Source: Chamaecyparis obtusa
Taxonomy: Eukaryota > Streptophyta > Pinopsida > Cupressales > Cupressaceae
Assembly (NCBI GenBank): GCA_027943335.1
Contig: BSBK01006436.1
Location: 124,001 to 188,000 of the forward strand
Direction of reading: 5' to 3'
Length of the DNA: 64,000 bases
The notes under the pieces were generated by a model. It saw only the letters and a program-made list of their open reading frames with translations. It was not told the DNA's origin and ran no database searches. Positions 1 through 10,292 of the stretch are shown piece by piece (within the stretch, counting starts at the first letter, position 1; each line of letters starts with the position of its first letter). The position numbers and the translations under genes were made by a program.

Positions 1-1067
1 AAATACCCTCTTCTAGTGTCATTCAAATTCTCACTAAAATAAGAAACAAGTCATCTTTCTTGACTCAAGACAAATCCAATTGCATTTCCACTAGCATCAC
101 ATTCTACTTCAAATACCTTATTGAAATAAGGTAAAGCTAATATTGATTGTTCTATCACCTTATGCTTCAACAATTCAAATCTTATTTGTGCTCCATGTGT
201 CCACTTAAAAACATTCATATCTTCTCTCATAGTTTCATTCATCAATCCATAGATTGAACTAAATTTTCTAATGAACTTGCGGTAGAAACTAGCTAACCCA
301 TGAAATGATCTTACCTCTCAAATTGTCCTTAGTATAGGCCACTCAATAATAGATTTTAGTTTATCAGTATCTATCTTCAATCCTTCAGTAGTTATTACAA
401 ATCCCAAGTATATTAACTCATTTTTCATGAAAGTACACTTATTGATGTTTATCAACATTTTCTCTTCACTCAACCTCTACAATACTTGGTTAAGATGCAT
501 CAAATTCTCATCTTTTCTCTTACTAAAAATCAAGATATCATCTAAATACACATTGAAATACTTACCCAAGGATTCCTTGCAAGAACTCATTCATTAACCT
601 CATGAAATTACAATGTGCATTAGACAATCCAAAAGGCATTACCAACCACTCATACAATCCTTCATTTATCTTAAATGTAGTTTTCCACTCATCACGTTCT
701 CTGATTCTAATATGATGATATCCACTTTTCAAGTCTATCTTGGTAATCTAATTGATGGATCTAGAATCAATACACATCCTCCATTGTCCATCCTTCTTAG
801 GTGCTAACATTATAGGCACTACACATGGACTCAAAATTTCTCAGATCAACCCTCTTTGCACAAATCTTGCACATTCCTATTGATTTCTTCATTCTCTGGT
901 GGTGTCATCCTGTAAGCTACTTTATTAGGTATAGTAGCCCCTGGTATAAAATCCATACAATGACTAATAATTCTCACCAGTGGTAATCCATTAGGCACAT
1001 TAGTTGATATGATATCAGCATATGCATTCAACAATCTAGTGATTTCTTTAGGATGTTCTTCTACCAA
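1..1067 (-). pseudogene. Gypsy reverse transcriptase / start of RNase H, decayed
   Basis: Residues encoded at 846-1067 match the segment before the reverse transcriptase fingers (NGLPLVR, then a MDFIPGA-type motif and YRMTPPE). The catalytic loop is at about 527-560 on the minus strand, where [11 protein letters not shown] can be read. At 51-245 the start of the RNase H-like domain is visible (LPYFNKVFEVECDASG, with the expected Asp). The stretch between is broken by stops and frame changes. In an active element this enzyme copies the RNA into DNA in cytoplasmic particles. The enzyme continues beyond the window start. Confidence 0.85.
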
Positions 1068-1286
1068 GACTTTCTCCTTATACTCCTTAGGTACTAAATA
1101 AAATCACACATTATTATGCTTCATGCTATCCAAAAACTTCCTTCCATCCACTAGAAAAATTATTGCATTGGTACATACTTCACTCTTAAGAGGTTCCTCT
1201 AAAAGTAACAAGTTTTGTTTCATCCCATTAGCAACAATAGTGTAAATATTCCTTTTACCATCATGCATATATTTCCTATCATATTT

Positions 1287-1628
1287 TCATGGCCTACGCA
1301 ACAAGATATGACACACATCCATAGGCATAATATCACACAAAACCTCATCATAATACTTTCCAACCTTGAATTTAAGTAGACATTGTTCACTTACCAGTAC
1401 CTTGTGTTCATATTGTATCCATACAATTTGATAGGGTTTAGGATGCTTCAACCTTTGCAACTTTAATTTGTCAACCAACTCCTCTGAAGAAATATTATCA
1501 CAATTGCCACCATCTATGACAATGTTACATAGTTTGTCTTGTACCTTACATCTAGTTCTAAAAAATTTCTTCATTTGTATTGATTCCTTATCTTGTTCTC
1601 TATGATATAGGACTCTCCTAATCATCAA
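1287..1628 (-). pseudogene. Gypsy retropepsin-like aspartic protease domain
   Basis: An open stretch of 113 codons holds the protease active-site region IVIDGGNCDNISSEEL (D-G-G in place of the more common D-S/T-G), followed by the flap region and the C-terminal CDIMPMDVCHILLRRP, where the family usually has LLGRPW. The same domain occurs at 62653-63054 in the second family member, which has VIIDSGGTNNLVSEE and LLGRPWQ. The enzyme would cut Gag-Pol into its parts. The reading frame is open here but isolated between stops. Confidence in the domain is high; the copy is not functional as part of a polyprotein. Confidence 0.85.
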
Positions 1629-1689
1629 GGTTTCACCTTCCTCTGCTTGATTTTTGTTTACTAAACCAATGAATTCTTCATCAATAAAT

Positions 1690-2724
1690 TTTTTTCTCCT
1701 ACTATTTTATGTCTTCTTATCAAAGTTACCTTTCTTGCATTCAAAGGCTATGTGTCCTACTTCACCACATTTAAAACAAGTTTCATTGAACTTCCTTCTT
1801 TCACCACTACCATGTCCTTCATTTTGGTAGGAACTCCTGGCATTCCTCCTATAGTGATCATTGTCCTTAACTTCTAACTCACTTTTACCCTAATCAACCA
1901 AAGATCTATCTCTACCTCTTTGAACTTCCTCCCCTATCTCTTTGTCTCTTCTCATGACTTTTTTTCATCTTCTCTTTAGCCTTCAAGGCCCACTTGTAAG
2001 CCCCATCCACAATCTTGATCTACAACAAGCTTATTTCATCTTTTATGGACATCTTCAAACCATTAAGGTAGTGAGAAACTTGTTCATCCTCATCATCTAT
2101 ATGACCAGATCTGATGTTCAACTTGTAGAAATCCTCATTATAACTCTTAACACTTAGGTCTCTTTGCTTCAATTTTTGCAACTTTCTAAACAAACTTACT
2201 TGGTAGTCCTCAGTCAAAAACTTAGCCTTCAACTTAATCACCATCTTTTCCCAAGATTTAATCTTTTCTTTACCCCTTCTTTTTTTATCTGTCTATAGAT
2301 TTTACCACCATAAGGATGCATGTCCTTTTATCTTAGTGTAGATATACTTTACTTTCTTCTCTTCACTAGTTCTTTCAAGCTTGAAATATTTGTCAATATT
2401 TGTGATCCAATCTATCAATTCATCAGCATATAGGTTTTCATGATAATTAGGTGGATTGAAATGAGGTCTCCTACTAAAATTAGTAAAGGCTCAGATGAAC
2501 CTCTCATCTTCATGATTCAACTTTAGTTGTGCCTCATTGTTCTCTCCTTCCATTGCTGGGTTCTAATTTTTTTCATCTTCCTCTTCATCACTTGCATCTT
2601 CTATATGTGTCCCCTTCCTCTGAGAAGTCTCCATTGCTTCTAATCTAGCAAAAATTTGTCTCAACAAATATAAGATCATTGGATCTACATTCCCTATTCC
2701 ACCTCTAGCATTTCTTTGGGTCAT
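1690..2724 (-). pseudogene. Gypsy gag with CCHC zinc knuckle, decayed
   Basis: The likely start is the ATG at 2724-2722 (MTQRNARGG), shortly after the PBS. The core Retrotrans_gag domain is readable around 2020-2450: ELIDWI, a KGHASLWW motif and then the stretch ending SHYLNGL at 2244-2020. A complete zinc knuckle CFKCGEVGHIAFEC is encoded at about 1740-1783. At least four in-frame stops lie between. Gag builds the cytoplasmic particle and binds the element RNA. The order (coiled N-terminus, gag core, knuckle) is the same as in 61579-62652. Confidence 0.85.
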
Positions 2725-2801
2725 TTTCACAAACCCTAGAAGCTATAGGTCATATTCTTTCAACCACCACCCCACAAGTAAGCCCTAGGTTGAAAAACCT
2801 A

Positions 2802-2813
2802 GCTCTGGTACCA
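2802..2813 (-). promoter_or_regulatory. Primer binding site (tRNA-iMet type)
   Basis: Minus-strand TGGTACCAGAGC lies two bases inside the LTR end. It matches the usual plant TGGTATCAGAGC complement of the initiator tRNA 3' end except for one base. Confidence 0.85.
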
Positions 2814-2815
2814 CT

Positions 2816-3558
2816 TGATGCATTCAAGGATGAAGAAACCTACAAGAGATTAGTCCAATTCTTGTATCCACCATAACACAATGGAAACAACAAGCCAAGA
2901 TGGAAAGAAATTACATATTAACCTTTTATTATTATTAGAAAATCAATTACAACTTATCTGCAACATGCAATCTCACATGCTAGATTATGATAAAAAAATC
3001 CCTTACAAATCCTAGCCAAACTATGACCAAATAATCTTATGGGAATCACATATTCCTTAGGAATAAGTCCATAAGCTTATATAGCCATTATAATCATCGG
3101 TCGGCCCAGAAAATATCACATTTTTTGATAATAGAGAAAATGTGTTACAACAAATGATTCGGCACCTAAATCATCTGGAACAACCTCCAATGAATAAAAT
3201 AAGAGATGCAATCATACAAAAATGTCAGCCTCAAATGTAATAATGATCTGGCATGATCACAACTGAAGATTCCAATCAGTAGATTGGAAAATCAATTGGG
3301 AAACACAAAGACTTACTGGAAAACAAAGAACATGACAGTCTCACAAAGAATCTACAAAATATCACATGCAATGAAACTAAATGAGGTGTGATCATAGGAT
3401 AAGGTCCAGCACAAAACCAAAAACACACTATAGCAACCTCAACCCAAAAGAACAAGCACATATCAATTGGTAACAGAAACACTAGGTTGATCAAATAGGA
3501 AACAAATATTTTTTTGGTTGATGCAAGATTGCTTTGATACCAAGACACTCATGCATCA
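2816..3558 (-). repeat. 5' LTR of the chromovirus-like element (743 bp)
   Basis: The LTR has inverted termini: TGATGCAT at 2816 and ATGCATCA ending at 3558 on the plus strand. On the element's strand it starts TGATGCATGAGTG and ends GAATGCATCA directly before the PBS. A TATA box TATATAAGC is on the minus strand at 3075-3083, which places U3 at about 3110-3558 and R/U5 below it. Confidence 0.85.
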
Positions 3559-3576
3559 TATATATATACATGTATA

Positions 3577-4713
3577 TGTTAGAAAGTAAATTCCACCAAG
3601 ATATATAACTGAGGGGGGGTGTGAATCAGTTATGCAATTAAAACCATTCTCATTATCTTTATTAGATCTGAAACATGTAAGCAAAAGATCACAAACTAGA
3701 GAAAGATACACATACACAATAAAACCAGATTTTTTTTACTAGGGAAACCTTTGATAAGAGGGAAAACCCCAGTGGGAATGATGCCCACAAGATGATTTAC
3801 TAATATAAATGTTCCTTGTGAGAGGATGGACCTAGTTAGGAGTCAATTAAATACATTTAGTACATATGAGTCCCTGTTAGGAGACTTTGAATCCATGTTA
3901 GGAGATTCCAACCCTGTTAGGAGTTGTGAAGAAGACAGAAGGACCCATTGTCCAAATAGTCTTAGTATTATCCTCACTAAATAATAAAATTAACCAAAAC
4001 AATTGTCAATAAAAATTTCTTTTTCCAAATATAGTCCTTTGTAAGCTCATTGTGACTCACTTGCACCAATCTCTGCTCTAATCCAAAGATATTTGCTTTC
4101 AGGTTCACTGGATCTCATACACAAGTTCGCATCTTCCACAATGCAAAGATATGATTGTATATCACACTTTCCACCCAAGGAATAATATTTCCTTTATACC
4201 ATGTCCTAGAATAAGTTATTGAGTCAGCCTTGAGGCTTTCCCAATTTGCAATTATAATATAGGACCATTTTAAGATATTACTTTACATGTTACATTACAA
4301 TATTTTATCTTTTTCACAATTACAATCAAATGATCAGCTCACACTCTTTATAACTTTACACACACTACTTATCTGACTTAGCACTCTTAACTATACATCA
4401 TATCTTACTTATCTTCATCCTATGTCCAAGTCCGCTCAATCAGATTCCATCACTATTGGGAGATAAAATCCAAACATTAGAAGTCACTCTCTGCAAACAC
4501 TGCCTAAACATAGTCTTCAGTAAAACCCTCATATATCTATCCAAAATGCATAATTTTGTACACACTCTTAACTATAATATCAAGACATAATCTAGATCAT
4601 AATACTAAGAGCGCATAGGCTAATCTTTAATTCTCAAACCGCATGAAGCCAAACTTTGTATGCTACACTATTATGAATGCAACACACAATCACTGTAACA
4701 TGTCTCCAACACT
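3577..4713 (-). repeat. Copia-type LTR (solo or truncated)
   Basis: Plus-strand TGTTAGAAAG at 3577, followed by ACTGAGGGGGGGTGTGAATCA, is the reversed U5 end seen in the Copia LTRs at 9102, 14856, 44286 and 49849. The other end reads CTCCAACA at 4713. Just outside it lies a run that reads AATGGGGGAGTAT on the minus strand and resembles the polypurine tract next to the 3' LTRs, so this looks like a 3' LTR with about 40 bp of internal sequence. The rest of the element is absent, and both sides end in microsatellite. No clear TSD was found. Confidence 0.6.
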
Positions 4714-4755
4714 ACTAGGATACTCCCCCATTGGAATACCATCAACATTTTTGCT

Positions 4756-4780
4756 AATAATATATATACATATATACATA

Positions 4781-4836
<56 letters not shown>

Positions 4837-4918
4837 CATATACATGTGTGTGTGTGTGTGTGTGTATGTGTATATATATGTATATGTATATATATGTGTG
4901 TGTGTATAGGAATGTACA

Positions 4919-4969
<51 letters not shown>

Positions 4970-5100
4970 ATATATATATACACACATAGACACACACACA
5001 CATATCCCCCCTTTATACATACATACATACATATATATGTATATGTATACATACATACATATATATACATATATACACATATATATACATACACATGCAT
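4756..5100. repeat. Compound CA/TG/TA/TACA microsatellite
   Basis: Blocks of (CA)n at about 4782-4822, (TG)n at 4845-4865 and 4924-4965, with (TA)n and (ATAC)n tracts between and after. All long open frames here are repeat translations (Cys-Val, His-Thr, Tyr-Ile) and are not genes. Confidence 0.97.
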
Positions 5101-5742
5101 AAAGTCATCTATAAAAGAAAATAGAAAGTTTTGGAAATCATCAAATTATGACTTTTGTGGCAGCCACTAATGTACACAAGGTTCATTCTATTTGGTTGTC
5201 TCTTTTTATTATTTTTCTAGGATCACCCCCTACTAATATGCATCAGTGTGCCTTCAATTTCTATCACAAAGGAATTGCAACCTTGCCTAACATTTCCTCT
5301 AAGTCTATTGGGAGTCTTTTGATTTTGATCAAGGATAATATAAAGTATTTTGTTTCTAAATAAATATTTTGAGTCATTTTAGGCTATTCAAGCCTTGGTG
5401 GAAAAATTAAAAAATCTATCTAGATACATCATTTTATAATTATAGATATTTCAATGGATATACTTAGATTTCTCCCCACCTTCATGTGGTTTTTATGTTA
5501 AATTAGAAAGAGTTACTACAATCTCCTCTAGGCTTTTGGCACTAGAGATTTTAAAATATTTTTTTAGCTATCATTGATTTTAAATTTGTCCATTTTTCTT
5601 GGAATATTCTCTATCAAGGTCTTATTGTTGTATTGAGTTAAATTATTTTAGAATTGTCAACCTTGTTATCCAATTGGTAAATAATAAGACATTAACAAGT
5701 AGCTAATTATTATTTCCCTAAGGTGGGATTGGAAATGGATTC

Positions 5743-6135
5743 ATGATTTATTTAGGACTTTTTTGTTTGAACCTTTTTCATAGCTTCTTTAATGGTAGAG
5801 AGGACTTTGCCTTGGTAGAAAGTATACACAATGCCATCACACACTATAATCTCATAGATTCACAAGCATGGGTTGGTGGTCTTTTCCCCCTAGGATGTTT
5901 GGATAAAGATGTGGAGTACGTCAAGCTCTATGATGCCTTCAAGCTCAGTGTGTCTCGTAGAGACAAGGTGGCCTTCAAGTCAGACATGTCTAAATTAGTA
6001 GACTTCATCCCAGTTTTAGTGAGGGTGCACGCCTTCAACTTATTTGACAGCATGGAAGTTATTTTAGCCCACGTTCACAACGATGGGCTCATTGATTTGT
6101 CTACACCTAATTTTTCTTCCTTTGTTGATTCATAA
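5743..6135 (+). CDS. Hypothetical protein, 130 residues, possibly an exon or gene relic
   Basis: I do not recognise this protein. It has a mixed, protein-like composition with charged and hydrophobic residues well distributed (for example GREDFALVESIHNAITHYN and LYDAFKLSVSRRDKVAFKSD), unlike the repeat-derived ORFs nearby. The local stretch is richer in G+C than its flanks. No Kozak-like context decides the start, and the first 20 residues (MIYLGLFCLNLFHSFF) may be translated intron or upstream DNA. It has no similarity to the retroelement proteins in the window. It may be an exon of a host gene interrupted by the nest at 7000 or a pseudogene. Low confidence that it is expressed. Confidence 0.3.
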   Translation: MIYLGLFCLNLFHSFFNGREDFALVESIHNAITHYNLIDSQAWVGGLFPLGCLDKDVEYVKLYDAFKLSVSRRDKVAFKSDMSKLVDFIPVLVRVHAFNLFDSMEVILAHVHNDGLIDLSTPNFSSFVDS

Positions 6136-6994
6136 GCTTCATCTGAGGATATGGCCTTAGCCTTTCACTCCTATTCCTTCCCATGCCATTGTCATGGCAA
6201 GGTTATGTGGAGAGGCTAATATTCTATGGGATTTATTTCTGGTCTAAATTTTGACTTGCTACAATTTATGGGTATGTAGATTTCAACTTCTTAACAGTCA
6301 TACAAATTTTTTTGCCACATAGATTACTGTTTAGGTTTTTTTGGCTTTGTGGTAAAGTTTTGTAAAATTTTGGGGCAACTTTGTAAATTGCCTTGTATGT
6401 ATTTTGGCTAAGAAGGGAGGTTTTCTTACTACTTCTTTCCTCCTGGAGCTCCACTAGAGTAGGCATAAATATTAATAAAATATAATGGCTCCGTCCATTT
6501 TTGCCAAAAACAAAATGGCATAGGCCTAGAATTCTCATTAATTTCACCTAGATTTGACATATTTTTAGAGTGGAAATTCCTTTAAGAAAATTTTGAAAGG
6601 CAAAAATTCTATTAATTTCTCTACATATTTTTTTTATATTCTCATAAATTTATAATAAGGCTATGATTTTTTATGTTGTTCTGATGAAATTTTAGGTATA
6701 TGAGAATAAATTTACACTTTAAGTGACTGAATTATAGGTGATTTTGATTCATTATGGGAATGTCCCATGCATGTTGTCTATGGTGTCATTAAATTTAGAC
6801 TCCAATAAGTGGTTCTCCCCTTCTATGGATGTTCATGTGGATATAATCAAAACAACAATGGTTGACAATACTCTCTATCACATACTTCCTAGTCCCTCGA
6901 AGAAGACATAGAGATCATATTTCTTGTGATTGTTCTCATCCATATTTCTTTTCCTTAGTTTCTTTCAAACCTCATAATTATGATGCCCCTAGAT

Positions 6995-6999
6995 GACTA
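6995..6999. repeat. Left TSD of the outer nest element
   Basis: GACTA before the 5' LTR and TACTA at 33808-33812 after the 3' LTR match at 4 of 5 bases, as expected for an old 5-bp target duplication. Confidence 0.65.
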
Positions 7000-8129
7000 T
7001 GTTGGAAAGTTGGCTATACTGAGGTATATGACTTGATATAGTGTTGTTATTATGGAAAAAAGGTCATATAGTAGTTTGGAGTCAGCACACCTGATGAGAA
7101 GATTAGAAATTAGCTAAGTATGGAAGACTAGACAGTATAAAGAGTTCCCGTAGCTTAGAGCATTAGCACATGTGTGTACAGAAGAATTATGGTATGCACC
7201 CTAGAAGTTAAGTTGGTTAGACTATATTCATGCTTATTCTATGAGCGCATAAGCAAATATGCAAGGATGAGAAAGTTACAGTCAGTTGAAGTTACATAGC
7301 CAGTGTGTGCCAATGAAGAATAGAGAATGGAGCCAACAGTTAGTATTTTGGTTTGTGGTTATCATGTAATGTTGTAAAGGCTATGCACCCATTGTATTTA
7401 GGTTTCTAACATTTTTATGTTTAATTGTAAGCACGCTTAAGCCAATTCATTTTGAAGCGTTGTTTGTAATTAGTTATAGAGCTGACCTAATTATTTATTT
7501 TGTATGAGCGTATAAATATAAGATGCACCCATTGTATTTGGTATGGAAGTTGGAAGAGCGTTGTGATAAGAAAAGAAGAAGTACGTGAAGAGTTAAGAAT
7601 ATGTATTAGAGCTTTGCAAGAGGTAAAAGCATAAGCGCATCAAAGGAATTGATCTGACAAGCAGTGTCATAGTGACAGTTCATCCAGCAGATATAGTGTG
7701 TATCTGAGATCAGAAGGTTGTAACCTTCACCATTTGAGCAGTGAGCTCTAGGACAGTGAGTCCACTCCCCTAATAGAGATTATTGTAAAAGAGTCCTAAC
7801 ATGGTCCAACCCTTAACAAGGTCTACTATACTTAAAGCATTGTAAAGCTACTCCTAACAGGGTAAAGGATCTTCTAACAAGGATCACAAAACACTAGTGC
7901 AGAATATTAGTGGGTGTCAATTCCCACCAAGGTTTTTATCTATTTGGGTTTCCCCATAACTATATTGGTGTCATGTGTTGATTTCATGTTTCATGTTTAT
8001 GTGAATTTTCAATTCAATATTTAAGCATTTAAAGTTTAGTATAAAGATTAAAGTGAAAATCTAAAATATAGTGAACACTGATTCACCCCACCCCCCCCCC
8101 CCTGCCTCTCAGTGTTCCCATTCCTAACA
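7000..8129 (+). repeat. 5' LTR of outer element (1130 bp)
   Basis: The LTR runs from TGTTGG to TAACA next to the PBS. A TATA box TATAAATATA is at 7511-7520, and its counterpart in the 3' LTR is at 33187. Near the 3' end is a C-run (8084-8102) within the pattern TGATTCACCCC...CTCTCAGTG, the reverse complement of the G-run box of the other Copia LTRs. Confidence 0.92.
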
Positions 8130-8130
8130 A

Positions 8131-8142
8131 TTGGTACCAGAG
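8131..8142 (+). promoter_or_regulatory. Primer binding site of outer element
   Basis: TTGGTACCAGAG directly follows the LTR end and is close to the tRNA-iMet complement TTGGTATCAGAG. Confidence 0.8.
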
Positions 8143-8183
8143 ATTTGGTCCTCAGCAAAGAAGTTTAACCACTTGAGGAGATC

Positions 8184-9101
8184 ATGAACAAAGTAGAAAT
8201 GAAACATCTAAATAAAAATCTTGAAGCCACTCTTGAAGACCTGGACAAATCTAAAAAAGAAATTGAAGAACTAAAAGAGAAAGTCAGTGATGCTCAATTA
8301 GTTATCAAAAATATAAGAAGGGATCTGAAAGAATTCTCTAACAGTGATCTAGGAGCAAAGGTCAAGAAGCTGAATGAAGACAATGCATCTATGAAAGAAC
8401 TAATTGAAGAGTTTGATGATAAGCTTATCAACAATCAAGAAGTCTACAATGAACAAGTCAAGGAGAACCTTCAACTCAATGAGGAATTAAGGGAAGCCAA
8501 CTTTGAAATCTTGGAGCTAAGGAATTGCAAAGAAAGATTGGAGTCTGAATTGAAAGAAGCAAAGAATCACATTGACAAATTGCACACCAATTTTGATTTG
8601 ATCAGCTGTATGCAAGAAAAGCCAAAGGAGACGCTAGCTGCATTGGATACAATGAAGCACAAAATTGGATTGATAATATGCAAGCAAGAAAGGAGACACA
8701 AACGGACTCTACTGATACTGAAAAGACTGAAGATCAAACCAAAGACAATGGTGGACCACCTAAGAATGAGAGAAAGCCTGTAGAATGCACTTTTTTTTCA
8801 TGTAACAAGCATGGACACATTGCAAGAAATTGTACAAAGGTAAGACCTTTTAATGGCTAATGTTATTTATGCAATAGATTTGGTCATAGAGCTATGAATT
8901 GCAAGACTAGTAAGAAGAACAGGATTCAACATGATCAGAGAAATCAGAATCAGACCAATGTAAGAAGTTCTCAAAATGTTACATGTCAGATATGTAACTA
9001 TAATTGTCATTCAGCAAGATAATGTAAAATGGTGACTCGTGTCAATGTGCCAAGGAATATAAGGCCTCTAGTCATTTGTCACTCTTGTAACAAGGCTGGA
9101 C
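8184..9101 (+). pseudogene. ORF1 of outer element: gag-like coiled-coil protein with zinc knuckles (5' part)
   Basis: Starts at ATG 8184, 40 bp after the PBS. Residues 1-150 are a heptad-rich, Lys/Glu-rich coiled coil (LEDLDKSKKEIEELKEKV). After a frame change four CCHC-type knuckles follow: about 8790-8838 (SCNKHGHIARNC, first Cys lost in a T-run), 8862-8903 (CYLCNRFGHRAMNC, complete), 8983-9030 (CQICNYNCHSAR, then a stop and Cys) and a fourth starting at 9079 that is split by the insertion at 9102 and resumes at 25387. A TAA stands where Gln is likely before the second knuckle. The arrangement matches 13806-14795 on the minus strand. Knuckles bind RNA in gag proteins; the coiled coil may drive multimerisation (inference). 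Confidence 0.8.
9097..9101. repeat. Target site of nested element 9102-25382
   Basis: GGACA precedes the insertion. After it, GACA at 25383-25386 is followed by TATC; one base seems lost. The host zinc knuckle is readable across the junction (CHSCNKAGHI, stop, KFC), which fixes the insertion point. Confidence 0.75.
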
Positions 9102-10142
9102 ATGTTAGGATTGAGTAATACTAAGAGGGGGGGTGAATCAATATTACAAAACTTTTCTTTCAACTTTAAACACTTAAAAATAATCCAAAGTAATGAGGAA
9201 ATGAAAAGAACATATAAGCATAACACATTACTCATGACACCATGATTTGTTCTCGAGGAAACCTTGATTAAAGGGAAAACCCCGATGGGGATGGTACCCA
9301 CAAATATGCACTAAAGTATAATGTCCCTATTAAGAGATCTAGCCTTGTTAGGAGCTGATTGTTACATAGTACATTTCCTTGCTAAAGGATTACAAAAACC
9401 CTATTAGGGGCATACAAAACACCTGATTAGAGGTGGCGAGCACATTGCTCTTACAATCAATTTTTTCTCAAAATTATTCACAAAAGGGAACAATACAAGC
9501 ACTTATCTTACTTAGATAGTTCTAGTTATAGCTCTGCCTTTTACTGATCTTACATCTGACTTCTACTATCCTCTTCACAAACTTATCAACTTCAATCACA
9601 CTTTTCTTTCACAAGAGTAGTCTGTACTTATACAAAATTAGCCTTCCAATCGGCTCCACAAAAGTCATACTTAACATAGCAAAAACTTGTGTAAATAAAA
9701 TATATGGAGTCGGCGTTCTTATATAACAAAAGAGTTGGCACTATACTTTATTCACATGACTTTGCACATTATCATATCCATCATGCTTCCCTTAATCATC
9801 GCAACTATTCATATACCCTAATTTACTATTTTACTATCTTTGCATACCTTCTAAACACTATATCTCATACACCATCTATCCAAAACTCATGCAATCTTAA
9901 ATGAAGCATTTACATATACCAAAATACCTCTAGTTAACTTCACAAGCCATAATACCATGTATGTCTTCATCTCTATCCAAAACTGTGGCACTATACCCTA
10001 CTTTCCTGATTCTGGACAGTCATTTTCATGACTGCAAATCCAGTGGCACTCTCCACAACATGCGATCATACTTATCATAAGTGTTTCCATAAATGAAAAC
10101 CCTTATAGGATTTTTAGTACTCCAAATCATCACTTGCCAACA
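9102..10142 (-). repeat. 3' LTR of nested element (1041 bp)
   Basis: On the plus strand it runs from TGTTAGGATTGAG to TTGCCAACA. On its own strand it starts TGTTGGCAAGTG and ends CCTAACA. The G-run box (ACTAAGAGGGGGGGTGAATCA) is at 9119-9139. Confidence 0.92.
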
Positions 10143-10157
10143 ATCTCTCCCTTTGGC
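10143..10157 (-). promoter_or_regulatory. Polypurine tract of nested element
   Basis: Minus-strand CCAAAGGGAGAGAT directly before the LTR start TGTTGG. It is preceded by TTGCCATTAATG, which is nearly the same in the outer element and in the autonomous-type Copia. Confidence 0.85.
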
Positions 10158-10292
10158 ATTAATGGCAACACTTAGAAAAATGACTAAGTGTCATAGAGCA
10201 CTTATGTTCTTTACCTTCTCTTTTTCTTCCTCTCCCTTTGACATCAATGGAAAAGGTTAATCTAAAATTTTCAAAATTGAAGCACTAGTGGT

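Larger units (their letters stand above)
1..3558 (-). mobile_element. Ty3/Gypsy chromovirus-like LTR retrotransposon, 5' part (cut by window edge)
   Basis: Read on the minus strand the order is 5' LTR, PBS, gag with zinc knuckle, aspartic protease, reverse transcriptase and start of RNase H, after which the window ends. Order and motifs are those of Ty3/Gypsy elements; the tRNA-iMet-type PBS and the YLDD reverse transcriptase motif suggest the chromovirus branch (inference). Many stops and frame changes show that it is dead. Its LTR resembles the LTR at 60649-61449 (shared AGCAATCTTGCATCA block near the U3 start), so the two elements belong to one family in opposite orientation. The 3' LTR is outside the window, so the TSD cannot be checked. 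Confidence 0.9.
5101..6999. other. Unidentified AT-rich DNA with one hypothetical ORF
   Basis: No LTR, PBS or transposase motif recognised. This is the left flank of the nest at 7000-33807; its right continuation starts at 33813. One plus-strand ORF (5743-6135) is listed separately. The other open frames (5148-5363 plus, 6266-6547 minus) are short and show no recognisable motif. Confidence 0.5.

Noticed and set aside
3559..3576. TSD TATAT for the chromovirus-like LTR at 2816-3558
   Set aside because: The flank is (TA)n microsatellite, so any 5-mer would match, and the other end is outside the window.
4643..5170. Six overlapping ORFs of 80-136 codons on both strands
   Set aside because: They are translations of CA/TG/TA microsatellite (Cys-Val, His-Thr, Tyr-Ile repeats).
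7430..7460. tRNA-like or other RNA gene in LTR U3 regions
   Set aside because: No cloverleaf or A/B box arrangement could be found; nor elsewhere in the window by eye.
9119..9139. G-run boxes as G-quadruplex elements
   Set aside because: Each has a single long G-run without the further runs needed for an ordinary quadruplex.
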